A DNA stretch of 64,000 nucleotides. Source: Chitinophaga flava. GTDB lineage: Bacteria; Bacteroidota; Bacteroidia; Chitinophagales; Chitinophagaceae. Position numbers and translations under genes: made by a program. Location: contig NZ_QFFJ01000001.1 of the NCBI RefSeq assembly GCF_003308995.1, positions 3,472,001 through 3,536,000 on the forward strand. Direction: 5' to 3'. How positions within the stretch are numbered: the first letter of the stretch is position 1; the number at the start of each line of letters is the position of its first letter. The notes below the pieces were generated by a model that had not been told where the DNA came from, made no database searches, and saw nothing but the letters and a program-made list of their open reading frames with translations. Positions 33,489 to 41,805 of the stretch are shown piece by piece.

Positions 33489-34241
33489 ATGAATATGAGC
33501 ACGCAAAACTCCAAAATCAAATTCCTGGGACACGCCAGCTTTCAACTAACAACACCGGAAGATCATACGATCTTAATAGATCCCTGGTTTACCGGTAATC
33601 CGGCCCTGCCGGAAGGTTATACCCTCCCGGAAAAAATAGACCTGATCCTGATTACACATGGCCACCGCGATCACCTTGATAGTAAAATCATTGAGTTGAT
33701 CCGTACACACTCCCCTAAAGTAATCGCTAACCCCATCGTCCGGCTTTTCCTGCAGGATCAAGGTGTTCCGGAACATGTATTCGAACAGATGAATGCCGGC
33801 GGTACCGTATCCATCCTGCATACAAAGGTGACGATGACCAACGCCTTCCATTTTGCTCAGGTATACCAGCCCGATGGTAAAATCGGCTATACACACGCTG
33901 CCAATGGTTTTATCATCTGGATGAGCGATGATGTCTCTGTTTATTATTCAGGAGATACCTCTGTTTTCAGTGATATGGCATTACTAGGCGAAATCTACGA
34001 ACCAGACGTCGCTATCCTTCCTATCGGTGACCGCTATACGATGGGGCCCCTGGAAGCCGCTTTTGCTATCCGGCTACTGAAAGTAAAACATGTGATCCCT
34101 TGCCATTATGGTACCATGCCCACGCTGACCGGTACTCCGCAGCGGCTGAAAGAGCTGACACAAGACCAGGAGCGCCTGCAGATACATGCACTTAAGTCAG
34201 GGGACGAACTGGACCTTGCTATCCTGCAGCCCCATCGGTAG
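33489..34241 (+). CDS. Metal-dependent hydrolase, UPF0173-like
   Basis: 250 residues from the ATG at 33489; another in-frame ATG at 33495 (248 residues) is as likely. It has the metallo-beta-lactamase fold: LGHASFQL at the start, LITHGHRDHLD with the HxHxDH motif, YYSGDTSVFSDMALLGE with the metal-binding Asp, and HVIPCHYGTMPTLTGT with the last His. This is the YtkL-type hydrolase group; its natural substrate is unknown. Confidence 0.9.
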   Translation: MNMSTQNSKIKFLGHASFQLTTPEDHTILIDPWFTGNPALPEGYTLPEKIDLILITHGHRDHLDSKIIELIRTHSPKVIANPIVRLFLQDQGVPEHVFEQMNAGGTVSILHTKVTMTNAFHFAQVYQPDGKIGYTHAANGFIIWMSDDVSVYYSGDTSVFSDMALLGEIYEPDVAILPIGDRYTMGPLEAAFAIRLLKVKHVIPCHYGTMPTLTGTPQRLKELTQDQERLQIHALKSGDELDLAILQPHR

Positions 34242-34266
34242 CTGCCCTTTTTAAAACCATCCTTAT

Positions 34267-34803
34267 ATGTTACCCCTTACCACAGACCGCTTATTAATAT
34301 ACCCTTGCCGCCTGCCTCTAATCACTGCGATCTATCTGCAGGATCCACAGGCCGCTGCTACACTCAATGCGGAGATACCTCCGGATTGGCCGCAGGCTGA
34401 ACTGAAAGAATTACTGCCACATCTCATAAAACTACTGCAGCATGATCCCAAATCTTTTCCCTGGTTACTTTGGGTGATCGTCTCAGCTACCAGTAAAACG
34501 GTACTGGGAGATATTGGATTTAAAGGACGCCCCGATGAAAATGGAATGGTGGAAATAGGTTATTCCCTACGCCCGGATCACCGTAACCAGGGATATATGC
34601 AGGAAGCCACCACCGCATTGATTGACTGGGCCTTTCAGCAACCTGCTGTAAAAGGAATCGAAGCAGAGTGCGATATCAGTAATATCGCCTCCGGAAAAGT
34701 ATTGCAGCGCCTGGGAATGCGACAAACAGGTATTTATGACTATATGATTCGCTGGCAGTTGCTGGAGAAGGATTTTACCGCACTGCGCAAAGACATAAAA
34801 TAG
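34267..34803 (+). CDS. GNAT family N-acetyltransferase (RimJ/RimL-like)
   Basis: 178 residues. The GNAT core reads VLGDIGFKGRPDENGMVEIGYSLRPDHRNQGYMQEATTALIDWAF, with RNQGY as the CoA loop, then EAECDISNIASGKVLQRLGM. This is the RimJ/RimL-like subgroup that often modifies small molecules or protein N-termini. It starts 25 bases after the hydrolase gene and is probably co-transcribed. Confidence 0.88.
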   Translation: MLPLTTDRLLIYPCRLPLITAIYLQDPQAAATLNAEIPPDWPQAELKELLPHLIKLLQHDPKSFPWLLWVIVSATSKTVLGDIGFKGRPDENGMVEIGYSLRPDHRNQGYMQEATTALIDWAFQQPAVKGIEAECDISNIASGKVLQRLGMRQTGIYDYMIRWQLLEKDFTALRKDIK

Positions 34804-34829
34804 CCTGATGTCATGTTTTGTATGAAAGA

Positions 34830-35723
34830 CTACTCCGTTATATGTTGTTTGGCGAATTTGATGAAAAGCTGTGCCAGCTTGTCTTGTAAGCCCTGTAGAT
34901 AAGTGAAATGCAGTTTACGGATAACCCTGAAGTTCTTTACCGGCAGCACTACAAATTCGCCGGCTTCCACTTCTCTTTGTACCGCCTGTAATGATATAAA
35001 TGCTGCACAGGAAGAATGATGGAGGTAAGATTTGATACTTTCGGTACTACCCATATACATGGCTACGTTGAGGTCTGTGATCTTCAGTTTCAATCGTTTC
35101 AGTTCATCGGTGATTACCTCCAGGGTACCGGAACCATGTTCCCGCATCAGTAGCGGGATCGTTTTCAGGTCATTGGCAGTAAGCGGTTCTCCGTTGCCGT
35201 ATTGATGTTTGGGATTGCCGATCAGCACTATTTCATCACGGGCAAACTCCACATATTTCAGCAATGGGTTTTTGGAGCTGCCTTCGATGATGCCCAGCAG
35301 AATACTCTTTTCAAAGAGGGCCTGTTCAATCTGCTCAGTATTGCCGGTGCTCAGCGATGTTTTTACATCGGGGTACCGTTGATTGAATTTGGCCAGCAGC
35401 GGTGGTATCAGGTATTGTGCGATGGTAGTGCTGGCGCCGATGGCCAGCAAGCCACCCTGTGTATGTTTCAGCTGGTTGATTTCGTATTCCAGATTGCGGT
35501 AATCGGTGAAGATGATCTCTGCATGATGCAGTACAAGTTGTCCGGCGCGGGTGAGTTTGATGCGGTTGCCGATCCTTTCAAACAGGGCCATGCCCAACTG
35601 TTGTTCCAGTTCATGGATATGTTTGGTAACAGCTGGTTGGGAGATATACAATTCTTCTGCTGCTTTGGTGAAGCTGAGCCTTTTGGCTACGGTATGGAAT
35701 ACCCTGAGTCTGAAATCGAACAT
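34830..35723 (-). CDS. LysR family transcriptional regulator
   Basis: 297 residues. The N-terminal winged HTH is standard (FRLRVFHTVAKRLSFTKAAEELYISQPAVTKHIHELEQQLGMALFERIGNRIKLTRAG), followed by a two-lobed effector domain (about 90-290) with LAIGASTTIAQYLIPPLLAKF and LLMREHGSGTLEV. It resembles the CysB/CbbR-like branch. The target is unknown; LysR genes often control a divergent neighbour, but the gene upstream of it here (35857) points the same way. Confidence 0.92.
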   Translation of the reverse strand: MFDFRLRVFHTVAKRLSFTKAAEELYISQPAVTKHIHELEQQLGMALFERIGNRIKLTRAGQLVLHHAEIIFTDYRNLEYEINQLKHTQGGLLAIGASTTIAQYLIPPLLAKFNQRYPDVKTSLSTGNTEQIEQALFEKSILLGIIEGSSKNPLLKYVEFARDEIVLIGNPKHQYGNGEPLTANDLKTIPLLMREHGSGTLEVITDELKRLKLKITDLNVAMYMGSTESIKSYLHHSSCAAFISLQAVQREVEAGEFVVLPVKNFRVIRKLHFTYLQGLQDKLAQLFIKFAKQHITE

Positions 35724-35802
35724 GCAATAAAAGTACTGTTTTTTAGAGGGCCGTGGTTGGTTTGTTTGGCAGATAACGTGTTATCCCGTTAAAGGTAAAA
35801 AA

Positions 35803-35836
35803 ATAAGGATTAAACCACTGAAGGTTTAATCCTTAT
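35803..35836 (-). terminator. Terminator of the Lys/Ala-rich protein gene
   Basis: Perfect 14-bp stem (35803-35816 with 35823-35836) with a 6-base loop. On the minus strand it is followed by a T-run (TTATTTTTTTACC). Confidence 0.88.
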
Positions 35837-35856
35837 GCTAATTAGCTCTTATAAAA

Positions 35857-36255
35857 TCAGGATTTTTTCTTTCCTGCGTTTGTATTATTGGATTTGTAGC
35901 GCATGTCAGGAGTACCGTCTTTCTTTTTAGGTCCTTCTGATGGAGTAGTGGTAGCACCTTTGTTTTCTTTAAAACGTTTGTCAGGAGTACCGCTTTTGGT
36001 AACATGTTCTGTTTTCGCTACAGGTGCGGAAGCGGCTGGTTTTGCAGCTTCTTTTGCAGCTGGGGCAGGCTTAGCTGCTTCTTTGGTAGCTGCTTTTACT
36101 TCTTTGTCCTTTTTGGCAACTTCTTTCTTAGCTGCCTTTTCTTCTGTTTTAGCTTTAGATTTAGCTTCTTTTTGGGTGGTGGTGGCAGGAGCCTGCGCCA
36201 TTGCTACGGTTAAGCCCATAAACATTGCCAGAACACCTGTGAGGAACTTTTTCAT
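35857..36255 (-). CDS. Secreted Lys/Ala-rich protein with GTPDxR repeats
   Basis: 132 residues. A signal peptide (to about residue 20, AMAQ) is followed by a very Lys/Ala-rich tract (about 28-80) and then two copies of a short motif, SGTPDKRFKEN and DGTPDMRYKSN, near 88 and 113, separated by a Thr/Pro linker. The end is basic. Such GTPD-R repeats recur in secreted Bacteroidota proteins of unknown function. The tract is probably disordered. Confidence 0.75.
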   Translation of the reverse strand: MKKFLTGVLAMFMGLTVAMAQAPATTTQKEAKSKAKTEEKAAKKEVAKKDKEVKAATKEAAKPAPAAKEAAKPAASAPVAKTEHVTKSGTPDKRFKENKGATTTPSEGPKKKDGTPDMRYKSNNTNAGKKKS

Positions 36256-36335
36256 AAGAAATGTTTTGTCAAAAATTAAGCTTTTTTATTGAGGATAAAA
36301 TATTTTACCCCCTCATTTTAAGCAATATTTAATAA

Positions 36336-38297
36336 TTAATTCTTATCTACCCACATGCCATTTTCACGGATAAGATTGATGAGCTCGTCAACTGCTACAT
36401 CGCTGTTGAGGCCACGTTTTACAATCTCTTTTCCTCTATAGAGCGTGATTTTTCCTACTCCGCTGCCTACATAACCGAAATCGGCGTCAGCCATTTCTCC
36501 GGGGCCGTTTACGATGCAGCCCATGATGGCTATTTTAACACCTTTCAGGTGATGAGTCACCGCTCTGATGCGGGCGGTAGTTTCCTGCAGATCAAACAAA
36601 GTGCGGCCGCAGGAAGGACAGGAAATATATTCTGTTTTGGAGATGCGGGTACGGGTAGCCTGCAGAATACCGAAAGCAATATTGTTGACGGTAGCGTGTT
36701 GAGCAGGACCGTGATTGCTCAACCAGAGGCCATCTCCAAAGCCGTCGAGCAGCAGGGCGCCGGCCTCGGTGGCATGATGGATCAGGTGTTCGTCTGCAGT
36801 TGCATGCTGGCTGATGCTGTGAATAATCACCGGTACTGTCAGCTGGTTTTCTGCCAGCAGGATAAAGAACCTTCTGATGCTGGCCATGGCGTTGTGCCCG
36901 GTAGCATAGGGTATCAGGACGGTAGCGCGGGCAATGTCCGGATGCTGCAGCTGCTTCAGCAGTTCGTTCACGGTTGTTGTGTCGAGGTTGTCGCAGGCAA
37001 CGGCCACAAAGTTCTTTGGTCCGGTCTGGCCGGCGGCGATGGCATCCTGATAGGTGCCGGCATCGAAATACGGCACAGCAGCCTGTTTGTCTGCCAGGGT
37101 TTGCCAGTGGGCGGCATCTACCACTACCTGAAGTGTTCCCGGCAGTGCAAAAGATGGCGTCTGAGCACCGCAATAGATATAGTCTGCAGCGGCATCGGCG
37201 ATGTTCCATTTATCGGATGGTTCATCATATGTATAGCCGATAGCGTTAAGGTCTGATGGTTGGAGATGGGTATTCCCCTGATAGTCTGCTACTACTACCG
37301 GCACCTGTTTGTCGCCGATATTATCGGCTGCATTGCTTTCCCTGCGTTTGTAGGAGTAGGGAGAGTAAGGAAGCGTACCGATCGGATGGGTAGAAGCTGC
37401 TTGTTCCGGTTGTCTGTTGGTATACCGTTTAACAATATCGCGGCATACGGGCAATTCAAACTCCGGATCTTCTGTCAGCGACACCCGGATGGTATCGCCT
37501 ACACCATCTTCCAGGAGGGTACCTATCCCGATGGCGGATTTGATACGGCCGTCTTCTCCATCGCCGGCTTCTGTAACACCCAGGTGCAGTGGATAACAAT
37601 GCCCCAGTTCCTGCTGCATGGTTTGTACCAGCAACCGGTAGGCCTGTACCATTACCTGAGGGTTGCTGGCTTTCATGCTCAGCACGATATTCCGGTAATG
37701 AAGATCTTCGGCGATACGCAGAAACTCCATGGCACTTTCTACCATGCCCATGGGTGTATCTCCGTAACGGCTCATAATACGATCACTCAGGGAGCCATGG
37801 TTGGTGCCAATACGCATGGCGGTACCATATTCCTTACAGATGTTTACCAGCGGAGTAAAACGTTCCCGTATACGGTCTATTTCTTCCAGGTATTCTGCAT
37901 CAGTATATTCGAGTGTTTCGAATTTCTTTTTATCGATGTAGTTGCCGGGATTGATCCTTACTTTTTCCACAATACGGGCGGCTATTTCTGCCGCATTGGG
38001 GGTAAAATGTATATCTGCTACCAGGGGAGTATGGTATCCCTGGCGACGGAGCTCATTTTTAATATGTAACAGATTTTCGGCTTCTTTCTTGCTGGGAGCG
38101 GTGATACGCACCAGTTCAGCCCCTGCTTCGATACACCTGATAGACTGAGCCACAGTGGCTGCTGTGTCCATGGTGTCTGTGGTGGTCATTGTCTGGATAC
38201 GGATAGGGTTGAAGTTGCCGATGAGTAGGTCACCTACTTTTACTTCCAGTGTGGCCAGTCGCTTGTATTCTGTTAATGAGTTGCAATAAAGCTGCAT
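36336..38297 (-). CDS. ispG: 4-hydroxy-3-methylbut-2-en-1-yl diphosphate synthase (three-domain type)
   Basis: 653 residues, longer than the about 370 of the two-domain enzyme. The N-terminal TIM barrel (IRIQTMTTTDTMDTAATVAQ, RITAPSKKEAENL, VRINPGNYIDKKK, MRIGTNHGSLSDR) is followed by an inserted second barrel-like domain (about 300-540), then the Fe-S domain with EYISCPSCGRTLFDL and IMGCIVNGPGEMADADFGYVG, whose three Cys hold the 4Fe-4S cluster. This architecture is known from Bacteroidota, Chlamydia and plants. It makes HMBPP in the MEP isoprenoid pathway. Confidence 0.96.
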   Translation of the reverse strand: MQLYCNSLTEYKRLATLEVKVGDLLIGNFNPIRIQTMTTTDTMDTAATVAQSIRCIEAGAELVRITAPSKKEAENLLHIKNELRRQGYHTPLVADIHFTPNAAEIAARIVEKVRINPGNYIDKKKFETLEYTDAEYLEEIDRIRERFTPLVNICKEYGTAMRIGTNHGSLSDRIMSRYGDTPMGMVESAMEFLRIAEDLHYRNIVLSMKASNPQVMVQAYRLLVQTMQQELGHCYPLHLGVTEAGDGEDGRIKSAIGIGTLLEDGVGDTIRVSLTEDPEFELPVCRDIVKRYTNRQPEQAASTHPIGTLPYSPYSYKRRESNAADNIGDKQVPVVVADYQGNTHLQPSDLNAIGYTYDEPSDKWNIADAAADYIYCGAQTPSFALPGTLQVVVDAAHWQTLADKQAAVPYFDAGTYQDAIAAGQTGPKNFVAVACDNLDTTTVNELLKQLQHPDIARATVLIPYATGHNAMASIRRFFILLAENQLTVPVIIHSISQHATADEHLIHHATEAGALLLDGFGDGLWLSNHGPAQHATVNNIAFGILQATRTRISKTEYISCPSCGRTLFDLQETTARIRAVTHHLKGVKIAIMGCIVNGPGEMADADFGYVGSGVGKITLYRGKEIVKRGLNSDVAVDELINLIRENGMWVDKN

Positions 38298-38319
38298 ACG
38301 TGTTTGTTTTCTGCAGGTG

Positions 38320-38327
38320 CAAAGTTA
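38320..38327 (-). promoter_or_regulatory. -7 box TAACTTTG of ispG
   Basis: Exact TAnnTTTG on the minus strand, predicting a leader of about 15 bases to the ispG ATG. Confidence 0.5.
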
Positions 38328-38408
38328 ATAAACCTGGGTGGCAATTGCCGCCTGCCTTAAAGCTACATTAAATTCCACGAACGGTGGTGGGTAAGAAGAG
38401 TAATCCGT

Positions 38409-38416
38409 TAATTTTG
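38409..38416 (+). promoter_or_regulatory. -7 box TAATTTTG just before the AraC-type gene
   Basis: Exact match eight bases before the ATG at 38425. It predicts a nearly leaderless mRNA. Confidence 0.5.
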
Positions 38417-38424
38417 AAACACAT

Positions 38425-39288
38425 ATGTTAATCAATAAAGGCTTGGACATCCCTTATCAGGATGGACCGCTGAAAACACAGTTCAACATCTCACCGTTGG
38501 GGACGTATGTGACAGACATCACTAATCAGCCTCATCGGCATCACACCTTCCAGGTCCTGTGGTTTACCAGGGGCCGTGGCCGCCACATGGTGGATTTTGT
38601 GTGGTATGAACTGGAAGATGACATGTTGTTCCTGCTCCGCCCCGGACAGGTTCACCAACTGGACTGCGAAGGAGAAGGCTATTGCCTGCTTTTTTCAGAA
38701 CGCTTTTATTTTGCCAACAAACACGATAAGGAAACCCTGTACGATTTTTCCAACCTTTTTGATAACTGGCATGGCTATGGACCGATCTCCATCGGAGAAA
38801 ATACCATCCCTTCACTGATGGGCCTGGTAGAACTGATGAGCAGGGAACAGCGGGTGCCCGGGACCAACAGTCGCAGCATTATCAAACATTATCTCAACGC
38901 TTTTTTACTACTCGCAGAAAGAGAAAAAAAGCGGAATGCCACAGAAGCCATGGGGCCTGATCACCATGATGCCCGGGTGGTACAACTGCGCCGTCTGCTG
39001 GAGAAACATTATCAAAGAGAGCATCAGGTAGCTTTTTATGCTAATGCTTTTGCCCTCACGCCTAAAAGGCTTAACGAGATCACCAAGGAAACTACCGGAC
39101 GTACGGTAACGGAGCTGTTACATGACCGTATTGTGCTGGAGGCCAAGCGTAACCTGGCTTTCAGCCATAAAAGCGTGAAAGAGATCTGCTACGAGCTTGG
39201 ATTTGAAGACCCTGCCTATTTTAGTCGCTTCTTTAAAAATAATGCCGGCATCTCTCCTCAGGATTTCCGGGACATGATGTTCAAATAG
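38425..39288 (+). CDS. AraC family transcriptional regulator
   Basis: 287 residues. The N-terminal cupin (HHTFQVLWFTRGRGRHMVDF, LLRPGQVHQLDCEGEGYCLLFSERF) is the sensor domain. The C-terminal double HTH covers about 190-285 (YANAFALTPKRLNEITKETTGRTVTELLHDRIVLEAKRNL, VKEICYELGFEDPAYFSRFFKNNAGISPQDFR). The effector and targets are unknown. No operon partner is adjacent on this strand. Confidence 0.93.
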   Translation: MLINKGLDIPYQDGPLKTQFNISPLGTYVTDITNQPHRHHTFQVLWFTRGRGRHMVDFVWYELEDDMLFLLRPGQVHQLDCEGEGYCLLFSERFYFANKHDKETLYDFSNLFDNWHGYGPISIGENTIPSLMGLVELMSREQRVPGTNSRSIIKHYLNAFLLLAEREKKRNATEAMGPDHHDARVVQLRRLLEKHYQREHQVAFYANAFALTPKRLNEITKETTGRTVTELLHDRIVLEAKRNLAFSHKSVKEICYELGFEDPAYFSRFFKNNAGISPQDFRDMMFK

Positions 39289-39725
39289 TCCAAGTTAATA
39301 GCTTAATTGTCCTAGCAGGTTGGATACCTGCTGCTTAGCTTTGTGTACTTATTGGATGCTTTAAAAAAAGAAAATCATGCTGAGGTTGCCCACAAAAATT
39401 ACTGTGCTGTAAGAAGAGAATTGCTCCCCGGCCAGCACCTGTCTTCCCGAAAAGTGATGGTCTATGCCAGCAAAACCACAGAAAAATGTGATGCAGCATC
39501 ATGCTGTTTAAAATATGTGTGTTTTAAAGTGTGGGGGGATGCTTGCTGATAACAAAAGATGAATAAATGAATGTTAAGGCTGGAGAAACAGGTAAAGAGT
39601 AACCAGTCAGGACGCAGGCATCTCCTCCTTACTTTATTACAGTCGCAAGGTACTGTTACCATGCGTAACTGTTGTAGGTTTAGGTAAAATGGCCGGAATA
39701 TTCCTGTTCCGGTTTTTTTGTGCCA
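39289..39725 (+). other. Gap holding a possible orphan transcription unit
   Basis: A stretch with no ORF I trust. An exact -7 box TAGCTTTG is at 39336-39343 and a terminator at 39693-39719 on the same strand, so a transcript of about 350 bases is plausible. It contains an 11-codon ORF starting at 39376 and a 68-codon GTG/TTG-started frame ending in a Cys-rich segment; neither looks convincing. A small RNA is an alternative. Confidence 0.4.
39693..39719 (+). terminator. Plus-strand terminator
   Basis: Stem CCGGAA / TTCCGG with an 8-base loop followed by seven T. It is 400 bases downstream of the AraC-type gene. Confidence 0.75.
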
Positions 39726-39762
39726 TAAAAAATCCGGCAGCACCAACGGTACTACCGGATTC
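39726..39762 (-). terminator. Terminator of the TPR gene
   Basis: On the minus strand an ATCCGG / CCGGAT stem with inner pairing, followed by TTTTTTA. It lies about 27 bases past the stop of the TPR gene and back to back with the plus-strand terminator. Confidence 0.7.
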
Positions 39763-39788
39763 TAACCATTTGTTGAGTATAAGGTATT

Positions 39789-40574
39789 TTACCAGTCTTT
39801 CTCTACCGGAACAGGCTGACCTTTTATCTTTTTGGCTTTGTCCTGCAGTTTCTTTTCTTCCTGGGACAGGGCCTGCAATAAACGTTCTGCTTCCTGTTTA
39901 TTCAGCTTGCTAGGCTGCGGTTCAGGCTTTTGTTGCTCCTGCTGGTCTTTATTATCTTTATTCTTGTCTTTGTTCTGATCTTTGTTCTGGTCTTTATTCT
40001 GATCCTTGTTTTTCTCGTCTTTGTTTTTATCCTTGTCTTTGTCCTTATCCTTATCCTTATCCTTATTTTTATCTTTATTCTTGTCTTTATTTTTATCCTT
40101 GTTATCCTTCTTGTCTTTGTTGTCCTGCTGTTTTTTCAGCATAGACTGGGCATAAGCCAGGTTGTAGCGGGCGTCCTCATCGGAAGGGTTTATTTTCAGC
40201 GCCTGTTTGTAAGACTTGATGCTTTCTTCCCACTTTTTTGCTTCCATGAAGGTATTGCCGATATTATAGTCAGCATCTGATTTGATGTGGCTGTTATCGG
40301 CCGTTTTAAGACTGTTGGCGTATTGGGTACGCGCATCGTCGTACCGTTTCTGCTGATAGAGGGAGTTGCCCAGGTTATAGCTACCTACTGCAGATTGAGC
40401 GTTTTGTTCGAGCGCTTTTTTGTAGTTGGCTTCTGCATCGCTGAACAGCTGTTTCTGATACAGTTCATTGCCTTTACGGATAAACTTGTTGGTGCCATTC
40501 TGCGCAAAGGCCGAGAAGCCGCTGAGCATAATGGCGATGATGAAACAGGTTTGTTTTATAAAAGTAATTTTCAT
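39789..40574 (-). CDS. TPR protein of the Bat type with Lys/Asp repeat tract
   Basis: 261 residues. A signal peptide (to about 24, AFAQ) is followed by three TPR repeats (about 30-150: GNELYQKQLFSDAEANYKKALEQNAQSAVGSYNLGNSLYQ, and so on). A long low-complexity tract then repeats KDKNKD-type units (about 152-215), and a short C-terminal helix ends the protein. It follows the VWA gene by 15 bases. In Bacteroidota, VWA and TPR proteins of the Bat cluster form an envelope system linked with aerotolerance; the other Bat genes are not next to this pair. Confidence 0.85.
   Translation of the reverse strand: MKITFIKQTCFIIAIMLSGFSAFAQNGTNKFIRKGNELYQKQLFSDAEANYKKALEQNAQSAVGSYNLGNSLYQQKRYDDARTQYANSLKTADNSHIKSDADYNIGNTFMEAKKWEESIKSYKQALKINPSDEDARYNLAYAQSMLKKQQDNKDKKDNKDKNKDKNKDKNKDKDKDKDKDKDKNKDEKNKDQNKDQNKDQNKDKNKDNKDQQEQQKPEPQPSKLNKQEAERLLQALSQEEKKLQDKAKKIKGQPVPVEKDW
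39951..40126. repeat. Low-complexity tract inside the TPR gene
   Basis: About 175 bases of repeated six-base units built on cttgtt/ctttat/ccttgt, encoding the KDKNKD run. It is a coding microsatellite and a place where slippage could change repeat number without breaking the frame when whole codons are gained or lost. Confidence 0.8.
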
Positions 40575-40589
40575 GATCCGTTGTATAAA

Positions 40590-41612
40590 TTAAGCGGTGG
40601 CTGTTTCTGCGGGTACGCGTTGGCGGCGTACTTCAGGAATAAAAAATTCAATCAGCAACAGCACCAGGCACAGGCCGAGGAAATATTGAAAATAGCTGTT
40701 ATAATCTGTAAATACGTTTTCCCCGAACTCTTTCTGTTCCATGCTGTCGATCTTGTTTACCAGCGAGTTCACCACATCATCGGTATTGTTGTCCAGATGC
40801 TGATAAATACCTTTACCGGCGGCAGCGATCCCTTTCAGTTCACCTTCATTGAGTTTGGAGATAACGGTATTGCCTTCCCGGTCCTTTTTGTAACCGCCTG
40901 TTTCCGGGTCGGGGAGTGGGGATCCGGCTACGGAGCCGATACCGATGGTGTTGGTGACTACGCCGTTATCAAAAGCTGTTTTGGTTTTCTGGAGGGCTGT
41001 TTCATCATGGTCTTCTCCATCGGAGATGATGATCAGCGCTTTGTGTTTCCTTTCTTTTTTGTTGAATGCATCATCACTTACCTGAATAGCCTGTCCGATG
41101 GCAGTACCCTGTGTAGGGATCATATCGGGGGATACGGTGCTGAGATACATTTTGGCAGCGGAGTAGTCGATGGTGAGCGGCATTTGCAGGTAAGCGTTGC
41201 CGGCAAATACAACCAGGCCGATACGGTCGTTGTCGAGTTTGTCCATCAACTTGCTGATCAGTTGTTTGGCACGGGTAAGCCTGTCGGGCTGAATATCCGT
41301 GGCCATCATACTTTTACTCACGTCGAGGGCGATTACTACATCTACTCCCTTACGGGTGATTTTTTCCATGCGGCTGCCTTTCTGCAGATTGGCCAGTCCC
41401 AGCACACCAAAAAAGAAAGCCAGGAAAATGAGCAGAAATTTAAACACAAACAGTTTGCGGGAGTAGCCGGTAAACAGTTTCTCTACCAGGGCAGGATCAC
41501 CCATGCGGCGTATGGAGCGTCGCTTCCACCAGGACACGCCCAGGAACGCCAGCTGCAGTACCAGCAATAAAGTCAGCGCCCATAAATATTCACTATGCTG
41601 AAAACGTAACAT
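40590..41612 (-). CDS. VWA domain membrane protein (BatB-like)
   Basis: 340 residues from the ATG at 41612; the frame opens further upstream to 41669, but that start lacks the family N-terminus. Two membrane segments lie at about 8-27 and 53-73, then a von Willebrand A domain whose metal-site motif DVSKSM has Asp97, Ser99 and Ser101, with IIISDGEDHDE later, and a last membrane segment near the C-terminus (FQYFLGLCLVLLLIEFFI). This is the BatA/BatB layout. It is followed by the TPR gene in an apparent two-gene operon. Confidence 0.9.
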   Translation of the reverse strand: MLRFQHSEYLWALTLLLVLQLAFLGVSWWKRRSIRRMGDPALVEKLFTGYSRKLFVFKFLLIFLAFFFGVLGLANLQKGSRMEKITRKGVDVVIALDVSKSMMATDIQPDRLTRAKQLISKLMDKLDNDRIGLVVFAGNAYLQMPLTIDYSAAKMYLSTVSPDMIPTQGTAIGQAIQVSDDAFNKKERKHKALIIISDGEDHDETALQKTKTAFDNGVVTNTIGIGSVAGSPLPDPETGGYKKDREGNTVISKLNEGELKGIAAAGKGIYQHLDNNTDDVVNSLVNKIDSMEQKEFGENVFTDYNSYFQYFLGLCLVLLLIEFFIPEVRRQRVPAETATA

Positions 41613-41722
41613 ATACAATTTTAAGATCGCTTGCCCAGGGCAAGATCTCAAAAATAATTTTTTTGTCACGTATTACAAGAGCGGGGATAGGGGTTTAGGT
41701 TTTTTTTAACGCAGAGATGGGC

Positions 41723-41790
41723 TATAAAGCAGGAAAGGAGCGAAAGAGCGTGAAAATTTTTCGCTCCTTTCGCTCCTTTCCTGCTTTATA
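41723..41790. terminator. Long imperfect palindrome after the beta-lactamase gene
   Basis: About 33-base arms (TATAAAGCAGGAAAGGAGCG on the left) with a T/A-rich apex. It lies 16 bases past the stop of the class D gene on the minus strand. It contains an inner repeated AGGAGCGAAAG unit and is related in sequence to the palindrome at 52223-52279. Confidence 0.7.
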
Positions 41791-41805
41791 GAAAGCCTTT
41801 GTTGA

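Noticed and set aside
39343..39549. 68-codon frame with a Cys-rich end (GTG/TTG start)
   Set aside because: The start overlaps the -7 box, the sequence lacks secondary-structure pattern, and the Cys look incidental. Kept only as part of the orphan-transcript finding.
39951..40126. Regular short repeats that could suggest a CRISPR array
   Set aside because: The unit is six bases, has no spacers and is in frame in the TPR gene.
40287..41570. 427-codon ORF opposite the VWA gene
   Set aside because: The minus-strand frame carries the complete VWA motif and membrane segments; this frame carries none.
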